8,569 bases of DNA from Myxococcales bacterium (GTDB lineage Bacteria; Myxococcota; Myxococcia; Myxococcales; Anaeromyxobacteraceae): the NCBI GenBank assembly GCA_021784995.1, contig JAJYHA010000256.1, positions 1-8,569 of the forward strand. The letters are read 5' to 3'. The position numbers were made by a program, and so were the translations under genes. How positions within the stretch are numbered: position 1 is the stretch's first letter; each line of letters begins with the position of its first letter. The notes under the pieces are model-generated. The model was not told where the DNA came from, searched no databases, and saw only the letters and a program-made list of their open reading frames with translations. Below are positions 1 to 6,228 of this stretch, in pieces.

Positions 1-1964
1 ACTGGCTGGCGCGGACCACGCCCGGCGACGGGGTCGAGGTGATCGTCGTCGACGACGCCTCGACCGACGAGACGCCGGCGCTCCTGGCGGAGCTCGGGGG
101 CGCGGTCCGCGTGCTGACGTGCCGCGAGAACGTCGGGTTCGTCGGTGCGTGCAACGGGGGCGCGGCGCTGGCGCGCGGCAAGTACCTCCTCTTCCTCAAC
201 AACGACACCGCTCCCCAGGAGAACTGGCTCACCGCGCTGGTGGACGTCGCCGAGGCGGACCCGGAGGTGGGCGCCGTCGGCGCGCGCCTGGTCTACCCGG
301 ACGGACGGCTCCAGGAGGCGGGCGGCATCGTCTTCTCCGACGGGAGCGGCTGGAACTTCGGCCGCGGCGATCAGCCGTTCCGCCCGCAGTACGATCGCCC
401 GTGCGAGGTCGATTACTGCTCGGGCGCGGCGCTGCTGGTACGCCGCGACCTCTTCGAGCGGCTGGGCGGCTTCGACGTCCGCTACGCGCCGGCCTACTAC
501 GAGGACACCGACCTCTGCTTCGGGATCCGCAGCCTGGGCAAGAAGGTCGTCTACTGCCCGCGCTCGATCGTGGTCCACCACGAGGGCGTCTCCAACGGCA
601 CCAGCCCGGACGGCGGCCTCAAGCGTCACCAGGAGCTCAACCGGCCCCGGTTCGTCGAGAAGTGGCGCGAGGCGCTGCGCGAGCACGAGCCGAGCCCCGC
701 CGTCACCGGGCGCGTCCCCACGACGGCCGACCGGCGCCTGCGGCTCCGCCGTCCCGCCCCGCCGCGGGGGGAGGGCCCGGCCCTCCTGGTCGTCGATCCG
801 TTCATGCCGCTCTTCGATCGCGCCTCCGGCTCGCGCCGGCTCCTGGAGCTCCTGCTGCTGATGCGGAGGCGGCTGGACGCGCGGATCACCTACGTCGCCA
901 GGAACGGGACCGGCCAGGAGGCGTACGAGCGCATCCTCCGGGAGCTGGGGGTGGAGACCTTCCGGGGCGATCCCGACCGGATGCTGGAGTGCGGGTGCCG
1001 GCTGGAGGGCGTCCCGCGCCTCGACCTCCCCGCCCTGCTGGCGGAGCGCCGCTTCGACGTGGCCTGGCTGTCCTTCTGGTACGTCGCCGCGCAGTACGCG
1101 CCGCTGGTCCGGGCGCACGCGCCCCGGACCCGCGTCATCGCCGACTCGGTCGACGTCCACTTCCTGCGCGAGGGCCGGCTGGCGGAGCTGCGAGGGGACG
1201 CCGCCGGGCGGCGCGCGGCCCTCGAGACCCGGCGCCGCGAGCTGGCGGCCTACCGCGCGGCGGACCTGGTGGTGACCGTGACGGAGGCGGACGCGGAGAT
1301 CCTCCGGGCCGCGCAGCTCGACCGGCCCATCGCCGTCGTGCCCAACGTCCACGCGCCCCATCGAGGCCCGATCCCGCCCTGGGGAGCGCGCGCCGGCCTC
1401 CTGTTCGTCGGCGGGTTCGCCCACGGGCCGAACGTGGACGCCGTGCTGTGGTTCCACCGCGAGGTGCTGCCGCACGTCCGCGCGCGGGTTCCGGGCGCGC
1501 GGCTCTTCGTGGTCGGGAGCGCCCCGCCCCCCGAGATCCGGGCCCTGGCCGGCGAGGAGGTCGTCGTCACGGGCCACGTGCCGGACACGGCGCCGTACCT
1601 CGACGCCTGCCGGGTCTCGGTGGCGCCCATCCGATACGGGGCCGGCATGAAGGGCAAGATCGGAGAGGCGCTGGCGCGCGGCCTCCCGGTGGTCACCACC
1701 TCGGCGGGCGCCGAGGGGATGGGCCTGGCGGACGGGGCGCAGGCCCTCGTCGCGGACGATCCACGGGACTTCGCGGAGGCGGTGGCGCGGCTCCACGGCG
1801 ACGAGCGCCTCTGGGCGCGCCTCTCGGACGCCGGGCGTGCGCACGCCGGCGCGTGCTTCTCGCCCGAGGCCGTGCAGGAGCGGCTGGCGGCCCTCCTGCA
1901 GGCGCCGCCCGCCGCCGACCCGGGCCCCGCGTCCTTCAGCCCGCGCGCGGCAACTGCAGCGTGA
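1..1964 (+). CDS. Two-domain glycosyltransferase (GT2 + GT4), 5' partial
   Basis: Probable cell-surface polysaccharide glycosyltransferase that moves sugars from nucleotide-sugar donors to a growing glycan at the inner face of the membrane. The frame is open from base 3, and the residues before the GTG at 39 (ending GVEVIVVDD) already belong to the GT2 fold, so the true start is outside the window. Counting from codon 39, the GT2 domain covers about 1-220, with DDAS (5-8), the metal-binding NND (54-56), EDTDLC (155-160) and HHEG (180-183). After a basic, Pro-rich linker, a GT4/GT-B domain covers about 250-625. It has DSVDVH in its N-terminal half, then VVPNV, LLFVGGFAHGPN and the donor-site stretch GAGMKGKIGEALARGLPVV. 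No membrane segment is visible. The GT2-GT4 arrangement suggests one protein adding two sugars in turn, but substrates cannot be read from sequence. The last 29 bases overlap the convergent kinase gene. Confidence 0.9.
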   Translation, partial: WLARTTPGDGVEVIVVDDASTDETPALLAELGGAVRVLTCRENVGFVGACNGGAALARGKYLLFLNNDTAPQENWLTALVDVAEADPEVGAVGARLVYPDGRLQEAGGIVFSDGSGWNFGRGDQPFRPQYDRPCEVDYCSGAALLVRRDLFERLGGFDVRYAPAYYEDTDLCFGIRSLGKKVVYCPRSIVVHHEGVSNGTSPDGGLKRHQELNRPRFVEKWREALREHEPSPAVTGRVPTTADRRLRLRRPAPPRGEGPALLVVDPFMPLFDRASGSRRLLELLLLMRRRLDARITYVARNGTGQEAYERILRELGVETFRGDPDRMLECGCRLEGVPRLDLPALLAERRFDVAWLSFWYVAAQYAPLVRAHAPRTRVIADSVDVHFLREGRLAELRGDAAGRRAALETRRRELAAYRAADLVVTVTEADAEILRAAQLDRPIAVVPNVHAPHRGPIPPWGARAGLLFVGGFAHGPNVDAVLWFHREVLPHVRARVPGARLFVVGSAPPPEIRALAGEEVVVTGHVPDTAPYLDACRVSVAPIRYGAGMKGKIGEALARGLPVVTTSAGAEGMGLADGAQALVADDPRDFAEAVARLHGDERLWARLSDAGRAHAGACFSPEAVQERLAALLQAPPAADPGPASFSPRAATAA

Positions 1965-3039
1965 AGCGCGCGCCGCCGTCGGGCGCGTCGTCGATGGCGA
2001 TGCTGCCGCCGTGCTGCGTCACGATGGCGTGGACGATCGACAGGCCGAGCCCCGACCCCTGGGCCTTGGTGGTGAAGAAGGGCTCGAAGATCCGGTCGCG
2101 GACCTCCGTCTTCACGCCGGGGCCGCTGTCGTCCACCTGGAGGGTCACCTCCCGCGCGTCGGCCGGCTCCACCCGGCAGGCGACCCGCACCGTCCCCCCG
2201 TCGCCCGCGGCGTCGAGCGCGTTCAGGGCCAGGTTCATCACCACCTGCCGCAGTCGCTCCTCGTCCCCCCGCACCGGCGGGACCTCGCCCAGGTCGCGCA
2301 CCAGCCGGACGTGCCGGCGGTCGGCCTCCCCCTCGAGGAGGTCGAGCACCTTGGTCAGCACCGTCGCCACCTCCACCGCGCGCGGCTGGAAGTCGCGCGG
2401 CCGCGCGAACTGGAGGAAGTCCTCCAGGATGTGGTCGAGGCGACGGATCTCGTCCCGGACCAGGTGGAGCGGCTCGAGCAGCTTCGCCTGCTGGTCGCGG
2501 GCGAGCTTCTGGATGCGCCGCTCGAGGACGGTCAGCTGCAGCGCGGCGGCGTTGAGGGGGTTCCGGATCTCGTGGGAGAGCCCCGCCGTCATGGTCCCGA
2601 CCGCCGCCAGCTTCTCGGCCGTCTGGGCCCGCCGCGACAGCTCGCGCTTCTCGCCGTGCAGGCGCACCTGCCGCATGGCCTGCTCCACCGTGACCAGCAG
2701 CTCCTGGGTGGCGCAGGGCTTGACCAGGTAGGCGCACGCCCCGGCGCGCACCGCGGCCACGGCCGACTCGAGCGTGGCGAAGCCGGTCAACAGCACCACC
2801 TCGCCGTCCGGCGAGGCCTCCTTGAGCTGGGGCGCGAGCGCGGTGCCGTCGCCGTCCGGGAGGCGCAGGTCCACCAGCGCGACGTCGAAGCCCTCGCGCG
2901 CGCCGCGCAGGGCGGCGGCGCAGCTCCCGTGGCCGTGCGCCGAGTAGCCCGCCTCCTCCAGGATCTCGGTGAGGTTCGCGACCAGCGCCGCGTTGTCGTC
3001 GACGATCAGGATGCGCGGGCGTCGGGGGAGCTGGGTCAT
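1936..3039 (-). CDS. REC-histidine kinase (receiver fused to HisKA/HATPase)
   Basis: Soluble 367-residue protein that joins an N-terminal receiver to a histidine kinase. The receiver (about 8-120) has the acidic pair D14/D15, phosphoacceptor D57, T85 and K107-P108. The HisKA helix carries H156 in GLSHEIRNPL. The ATPase domain has the N box N269/N273, DDSGPGV (303-309), FEPFF (318-322) and GSGLGL (328-332), so both halves look active. There is no membrane segment, PAS domain or output domain. The ATG at 3039 overlaps the stop of the preceding REC-REC gene in an ATGA, with no Shine-Dalgarno sequence in front, so translation is probably coupled to that gene. The frame stays open upstream to 3351, but that stretch only shadows the REC-REC gene. 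Receiver-first kinases of this kind usually take a phosphate or receiver signal from another kinase and pass it on; the plausible donor is the globin kinase two genes upstream. Confidence 0.9.
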   Translation of the reverse strand: MTQLPRRPRILIVDDNAALVANLTEILEEAGYSAHGHGSCAAALRGAREGFDVALVDLRLPDGDGTALAPQLKEASPDGEVVLLTGFATLESAVAAVRAGACAYLVKPCATQELLVTVEQAMRQVRLHGEKRELSRRAQTAEKLAAVGTMTAGLSHEIRNPLNAAALQLTVLERRIQKLARDQQAKLLEPLHLVRDEIRRLDHILEDFLQFARPRDFQPRAVEVATVLTKVLDLLEGEADRRHVRLVRDLGEVPPVRGDEERLRQVVMNLALNALDAAGDGGTVRVACRVEPADAREVTLQVDDSGPGVKTEVRDRIFEPFFTTKAQGSGLGLSIVHAIVTQHGGSIAIDDAPDGGARFTLQLPRAG

Positions 3040-3743
3040 GGCGCGGAGGGGCGGGCGCGGTACTGCCGCTCGACCGCGTCGAGCAGCGCCCGCGTGTCGA
3101 AGGGCTTGGGGAAGAGGGCCCGGTAGGGGACCGGGGGCACGTCGTCGAAGGCGGTCGCCACCAGGAGGGGGAGGTCCGGGTAGCGAGACGAGAGGCAGCG
3201 CATGGCGTCGCCGGCGGCGCCGCCCGGCACGCGCATGTCGACCAGGGCGCAGAAGGGGTTCACCGGCCCGAGCCGCTCCGTCTCCGTCAGCGACCCGGCG
3301 GTGATCGCGGCGAACCCGCGGCCGCGGAGCGCCTCGCAGACGTTGTCGCACAGCGCGCGGTCGTCCTCCACCACCACGACCAGGCCGTCGCGCCGCGCCG
3401 CCTGGAGCAGCTCGACCAGGCGCGCGATGGGCACCGGCTTGGGCAGGGTCGCCAGGAGCCCCTCCCGGCGCGCCGCCTCCAGCGCGTCGTCCTGCACGAA
3501 GGCGGTCACGACGATGGCGGCCAGCCCGGGATCGACGTGCCGCACGCGGTGGACCAGCTCGGCGCCGCTCATGAGCGGCATCCGCATGTCGGTGACCAGC
3601 GCGTCGAAGCGCCGGCGCCGCGCGAGCGCCAGCGCCTGCTCGCCGTCGGCGGCCAGCGTCACCTCCTCGCCCAGGTCGCGCAGGATCTCGCCGATGTTCT
3701 CGGCGAAGTCGCGGTTGTCGTCCACCAGGAGGTAGTGGCGCAT
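3036..3743 (-). CDS. Tandem-receiver (REC-REC) response regulator without output domain
   Basis: A 235-residue protein made of two CheY-like receivers. REC1 (about 1-115) has D8/D9, phosphoacceptor D52, T80 and K102-P103. REC2 (about 120-232) has E126/D127/D128, phosphoacceptor D169, T197 and K213-P214. Both are complete, and no DNA-binding, GGDEF or enzymatic domain follows. The gene starts 7 nt after the stop of the globin kinase and has no Shine-Dalgarno sequence, so reinitiation after the kinase gene is likely. From memory, the partner of AfGcHK in Anaeromyxobacter sp. Fw109-5 is a tandem regulator phosphorylated on Asp52 and Asp169, the same positions as here. The role is therefore phosphoacceptor for the globin kinase. 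Where the signal goes next is unknown; the REC-kinase translated from the overlapping gene is the obvious candidate. Confidence 0.93.
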   Translation of the reverse strand: MRHYLLVDDNRDFAENIGEILRDLGEEVTLAADGEQALALARRRRFDALVTDMRMPLMSGAELVHRVRHVDPGLAAIVVTAFVQDDALEAARREGLLATLPKPVPIARLVELLQAARRDGLVVVVEDDRALCDNVCEALRGRGFAAITAGSLTETERLGPVNPFCALVDMRVPGGAAGDAMRCLSSRYPDLPLLVATAFDDVPPVPYRALFPKPFDTRALLDAVERQYRARPSAP

Positions 3744-3750
3744 CGCGCGC

Positions 3751-4887
3751 TCAGGGCGGGAGCCGGACCGTGAAGCAGGCGCCGCCGCGCGGGGAGCGCC
3801 GGTACTCGACGGTCCCGCCGTGCCGCTCGACGATGCGCTTCACCAGCGCCAGGCCCAGCCCGATCCCGTGGCTCTTGGTGGTGATGAGCGGCTCGAAGAG
3901 GCGCCGCTCGACGACGGGGTCCACGCCGGGGCCGGTGTCCTCCACGCTCAGGGCGATCCCCGCCGGCCCGTCCTCGCCGCGCACGGTCACGGCGCCGGCC
4001 GGCGCCGCCGCCTCGAGGGCGTTCCCGAGCAGGTTCACGAGGATCTGCCGGAGCTGGCCCGGGTCGGCGGCGGCCACCAGGCCGGCCAGCCCCTCCGCCG
4101 TGACGGTCACGCCCGGCGGCCGCGAGAGCGACTCGAGCGCCCCGGTGAAGAGCGGCTCCACCTCCACCCGCTCCCGGGTGACGGGCCGGTTGCGGATGAT
4201 GTCGAGCAGGTTGGTGATGATGCCGTTCGCGACGCCGAGCTGGTCGTGGATCCGGTCGAGGTGCTTCACCACGCGCTCGTCCCCGCCCGCGCGCCCGCGC
4301 AGGATGAAGACGGAGCTCTCGATGACGCCGAGCGGGTTGCGGAGATCGTGGCCGATCGACCCGACGAGCTGGCCGAAGGTGCTGAGCCGCTCGGCGCGCG
4401 CCTGCCGGGCCAGCAGGTCCTCGCGGTAGGTGTGCAGCATGATGGCGAGCTCGAGGTCCAGGATCCTGCCCACCGCCCGCCGCGCCCGGCCCAGCGCCGC
4501 CGCGTCGTCGCGGTAGGTCCGCTCGGCGACCGCGTCGAGCTCGCGTCGCACCACGTTCATGGCGCCGAACATGTAGTGCTGCGGCAGGTCGATGCGGACG
4601 TGCTGACGGCCGATGCGCGCCCGTGCCTCGACGTAGGCCTCGTCCCAGGGCCCGCGCAGGAGCGTGTCGAGCCACTGCTGGAGCGTGACCTTCAGGTGTC
4701 CGACCTGCGACTCGCCGCCGGTCAGGGCCCGGCGCGCGCCCTCGTGGCCGAGGATGGTGTCGTAGAACACCGTGGCGATGGCGCCGAACGCAGGCGCGGC
4801 GGGCACGTGCAGGGCCCGCAGGGCCGCCTCGTCCTCGGGGCCCCAGCCGACGTAACGTTTGAGCTCGTCCAGCAAGGCCTCTGACAT
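3751..4887 (-). CDS. Globin-coupled (heme protoglobin) sensor histidine kinase, AfGcHK-like
   Basis: Cytoplasmic oxygen-sensing kinase of 378 residues. The N-terminal protoglobin domain (about 1-160) has Y42 in VFYDTIL as the probable distal (B10) tyrosine and H96 in [11 protein letters not shown] as the proximal heme ligand. The kinase core follows: H180 in GHDLRNPL (autophosphorylation), N box N285/N289, EDTGPGVD (316-323), FEPLITTK and GIGLGL (341-346). As I recall, the characterised AfGcHK uses Tyr45, His99 and His183; all three are offset by exactly 3 here, which points to an ortholog with a slightly shorter N-terminus. In that family, O2 or CO on ferrous heme, or hydroxide or cyanide on ferric heme, turns autophosphorylation on. 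The ATG at 4887 is the only ATG/GTG/TTG in frame after the upstream stop at 4927-4929. The Shine-Dalgarno sequence is poor. The REC-REC gene follows after 7 nt, and an FNR-like box lies 25 nt upstream. Confidence 0.95.
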   Translation of the reverse strand: MSEALLDELKRYVGWGPEDEAALRALHVPAAPAFGAIATVFYDTILGHEGARRALTGGESQVGHLKVTLQQWLDTLLRGPWDEAYVEARARIGRQHVRIDLPQHYMFGAMNVVRRELDAVAERTYRDDAAALGRARRAVGRILDLELAIMLHTYREDLLARQARAERLSTFGQLVGSIGHDLRNPLGVIESSVFILRGRAGGDERVVKHLDRIHDQLGVANGIITNLLDIIRNRPVTRERVEVEPLFTGALESLSRPPGVTVTAEGLAGLVAAADPGQLRQILVNLLGNALEAAAPAGAVTVRGEDGPAGIALSVEDTGPGVDPVVERRLFEPLITTKSHGIGLGLALVKRIVERHGGTVEYRRSPRGGACFTVRLPP

Positions 4888-4888
4888 C

Positions 4889-4909
4889 CCGGCATGCTTG
4901 TACCGCCGG
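4889..4909 (-). promoter_or_regulatory. Small hairpin abutting the globin-kinase start codon
   Basis: Arms CCGGC (4889-4893) and GCCGG (4905-4909) pair perfectly around an 11-nt loop. In the mRNA the hairpin ends 1 nt before the ATG at 4887, where the ribosome would bind, and no clear Shine-Dalgarno sequence is present. It could damp initiation. A 5-bp stem can also occur by chance at this GC content. Confidence 0.2.
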
Positions 4910-4911
4910 AC

Positions 4912-4925
4912 TTGTCGCGGATCAA
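4912..4925 (-). promoter_or_regulatory. FNR/CRP-family box candidate upstream of the globin kinase
   Basis: On the minus strand this reads TTGATCCGCGACAA, which matches 8 of 10 defined bases of the FNR/DNR/FixK consensus TTGAT-N4-ATCAA and has one perfect half-site. It lies in the 65-nt gap between the CBS gene and the globin kinase, inside the only AT-rich patch there. Its centre is about 31 nt before the ATG. If transcription starts close to the gene, the site would overlap the core promoter and suit repression better than class II activation. This is inference from one sequence. Confidence 0.4.
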
Positions 4926-4952
4926 TTCATTGGGGCGACCGGCCGAGGGAGA

Positions 4953-5426
4953 TCAGGCCCGGGTCTGCGAGCCGACCGCCTCCGCCACGAGGTCGAGGTC
5001 CTGCACCATGTCGGCCGCGAAGCGCACGAAGTCGGCCTCGGTGATGATCCCGACCAGCGTGCCGTCCTCCTCGCAGATGGGGAGGCACCCGAACTTGTGC
5101 TCCAGCATGACGCGCGCCGCCTGGACCAGCGACGTGGCGGGCCGCACGGAGGTCGGGCTCCGGACCATCACCTCGGCGGCGCTGGTCCGCTTGGGCGGAT
5201 GGCTGGCGGCCGCGCGGAGGAGGTCGCGCTGCGTGACGAGGCCGACCAGCTTCCCGCTCCGGACCACGGGCAGGTGGCGGATGCTGCCCAGCTTGAGCAT
5301 CTGCTCCGCCAGGGCGAGGTCGTCCGACTCCTGGAGCGTGACCAGCTCACGCGTCATGAAGTCGCCCACGGTGATCGACCGGATCCCGGTGCCTTCGGTC
5401 GTGACGGACGGCTCGTGCTGCTGCAT
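4953..5426 (-). CDS. Two-CBS-domain protein
   Basis: Small cytoplasmic protein of 157 residues made almost only of a pair of CBS motifs (a Bateman module), which normally binds AMP, ATP, S-adenosylmethionine or a related nucleotide to sense energy state. CBS1 runs about 20-75 (GDFMTRELVTL to LVGLVTQRDLL) and CBS2 about 84-140 (AEVMVRSPTSV to LVGIITEADFV). Both keep the Thr-x-x-Asp ligand-contact motif (T65/D68 and T129/D132), so both sites may bind ligand. There is no effector domain, signal peptide or membrane segment. The ATG at 5426 is chosen because GAGAGGTG stands 5 nt before it; a longer reading from 5495 adds residues that do not look like a CBS protein. The gene lies between the stress-protein gene and the globin kinase on the same strand. 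Proteins of this type often accompany Usp genes in oxygen- or energy-stress regulons; its partner here is unknown. Confidence 0.9.
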   Translation of the reverse strand: MQQHEPSVTTEGTGIRSITVGDFMTRELVTLQESDDLALAEQMLKLGSIRHLPVVRSGKLVGLVTQRDLLRAAASHPPKRTSAAEVMVRSPTSVRPATSLVQAARVMLEHKFGCLPICEEDGTLVGIITEADFVRFAADMVQDLDLVAEAVGSQTRA

Positions 5427-5431
5427 GCGCG

Positions 5432-5439
5432 CACCTCTC
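5432..5439 (-). promoter_or_regulatory. Ribosome binding site fixing the CBS start
   Basis: The minus strand reads GAGAGGTG followed by 5 nt and ATG. It supports the start at 5426 over the longer in-frame ATG at 5495. Confidence 0.7.
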
Positions 5440-5536
5440 GGACGGACGCTCGGATGCTGCCACGTTCCGGGGCCGAGGGCGAGCGGCCACCCCACCCCGG
5501 GCGAGGAGTGCGGGTGCGCGGGGGTGTGGGATGAAG

Positions 5537-5554
5537 CGCCTGCGCGATCAGGCG
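5537..5554 (-). terminator. Weak hairpin at the end of the universal stress gene
   Basis: CGCCTG (5537-5542) and CAGGCG (5549-5554) form a perfect 6-bp stem with a 6-nt loop spanning the usp stop codon (5548-5550). No T-run follows on the minus strand, so this is at best a partial terminator between usp and the CBS gene. Confidence 0.25.
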
Positions 5555-5985
5555 TGCCGCGGCTCGTGCGCCACCAGCACCGGCTTCGAGCTGATGTGCA
5601 CCAGGCGGCCGCTCACCGACCCGAGCAGGGCTCGGGCCACCGTGCCCCGGCCACGGCTCCCCACGACGACCATCCCGACGTCGCTCGCGGCGGCTGCCTC
5701 GGCGAGCATCTCGGCCGGCGGCCCCACCAGGACCACCGAGTCGATCTCCACGCCCGAGGCGGCCAGGCGCGCGGCCGCCTCGCCGAGGAGCTTGCGGGCG
5801 AACTGCTCGTGCTCCTCCTCCACCTCGGCCGTGGTGAGGCCGTATGCGTCGGGGGGCAGGAGGAGCGGCGCCACGGAGTAGGCGAGGGTCAGGCGGGCGC
5901 CGAAGCGCAGCGCGATCTCCGCCGCGAGCCGCGCCGCCTCGTTCGACGCCTCCGATCCATCCACCCCGACGAGGATTCGCTTCAT
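5548..5985 (-). CDS. Universal stress protein, ATP-binding UspA type
   Basis: A single Usp domain of 145 residues, the usual length. It opens with MKRILVGVDGSE (D9 at the nucleotide pocket). Near the end it has the full ATP motif G-2x-G-9x-G-S, with G109, G112, G122 and S123 in VVGSRGRGTVARALLGS, so it belongs to the ATP-binding branch (MJ0577 type) rather than the non-binding E. coli UspA branch. The C-terminal strand SKPVLVAHEP is typical. It is soluble and probably dimeric. The ATG at 5985 has GGAGGTG (5991-5997) 5 nt upstream. It is the first of five co-oriented genes leading to the globin kinase, with 121 nt to the CBS gene, and is divergent from a second CBS gene. Usp and CBS genes are often induced together when oxygen or energy falls; that role here is inferred from context. 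Confidence 0.94.
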   Translation of the reverse strand: MKRILVGVDGSEASNEAARLAAEIALRFGARLTLAYSVAPLLLPPDAYGLTTAEVEEEHEQFARKLLGEAAARLAASGVEIDSVVLVGPPAEMLAEAAAASDVGMVVVGSRGRGTVARALLGSVSGRLVHISSKPVLVAHEPRHA

Positions 5986-6228
5986 GGCGGCACCTCCGCA
6001 CCCGAGACGTAAAAGAGGGACACCGTGCGCGCAACGGCGCGGCGAGCCCCATGATCATGCGCCTCGCGTGACTCCGCCGGCTGCGGCCAGATGTCCCACC
6101 GACTCCTGACCGGGGCAGGGCGCCCGGCCGGCAATTCACCTCTTCGGTGGTCCGCCCGCCCTCGCATGGCAAGGCTGGCCCGGCGCCTGTAAGTTGCAGG
6201 GACCAGCGAGGGCCAGGAGGCGAGCGAC
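5986..6228. promoter_or_regulatory. Divergent promoter region between usp and the Cys-CBS gene
   Basis: A 243-nt gap between divergent genes that must hold promoters for both. It contains the ribosome binding sites of usp (5991-5997) and of the CBS gene (AGGAGG, 6215-6220) and a perfect 10-bp palindrome CATGATCATG (6050-6059) near the usp side. I could not assign convincing -35/-10 or -24/-12 elements, and I see no FNR-type half-sites (TTGAT or ATCAA) here. Confidence 0.5.

Noticed and set aside
39..41. GTG at 39 as the start of the glycosyltransferase
   Set aside because: The in-frame residues before it already fit the first strand of the GT2 fold, so the gene begins outside the window.
119..2731. 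870-codon + strand frame crossing two genes
   Set aside because: It crosses from an alternate frame of the glycosyltransferase into the antisense of the kinase, has no domain pattern and is extremely rich in Arg, Gly and Pro.
1250..2737. 495-codon minus-strand frame
   Set aside because: It is out of frame with the REC-kinase and antisense to the glycosyltransferase, and shows no motif.
1837..3126. Long + strand frame (429 codons) opposite the REC-kinase gene
   Set aside because: It is the antisense shadow of a gene with clear domains. The translation is rich in Arg, Gly and Pro without any motif, as is common at this GC content.
3820..4884. Long + strand frame (354 codons) opposite the globin kinase
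   Set aside because: Shadow of the kinase gene: composition is typical of an antisense frame, with no recognisable domain.
5427..5495. Longer start (5495) for the two-CBS protein
   Set aside because: The extra residues do not resemble CBS proteins, and a good ribosome binding site precedes the ATG at 5426.
6177..6202. Possible sigma-54 promoter (TGGC...TTGCA) before the Cys-CBS gene
   Set aside because: The distance between GG and GC is 12 or 17 nt in the alignments I tried, not the required 10.
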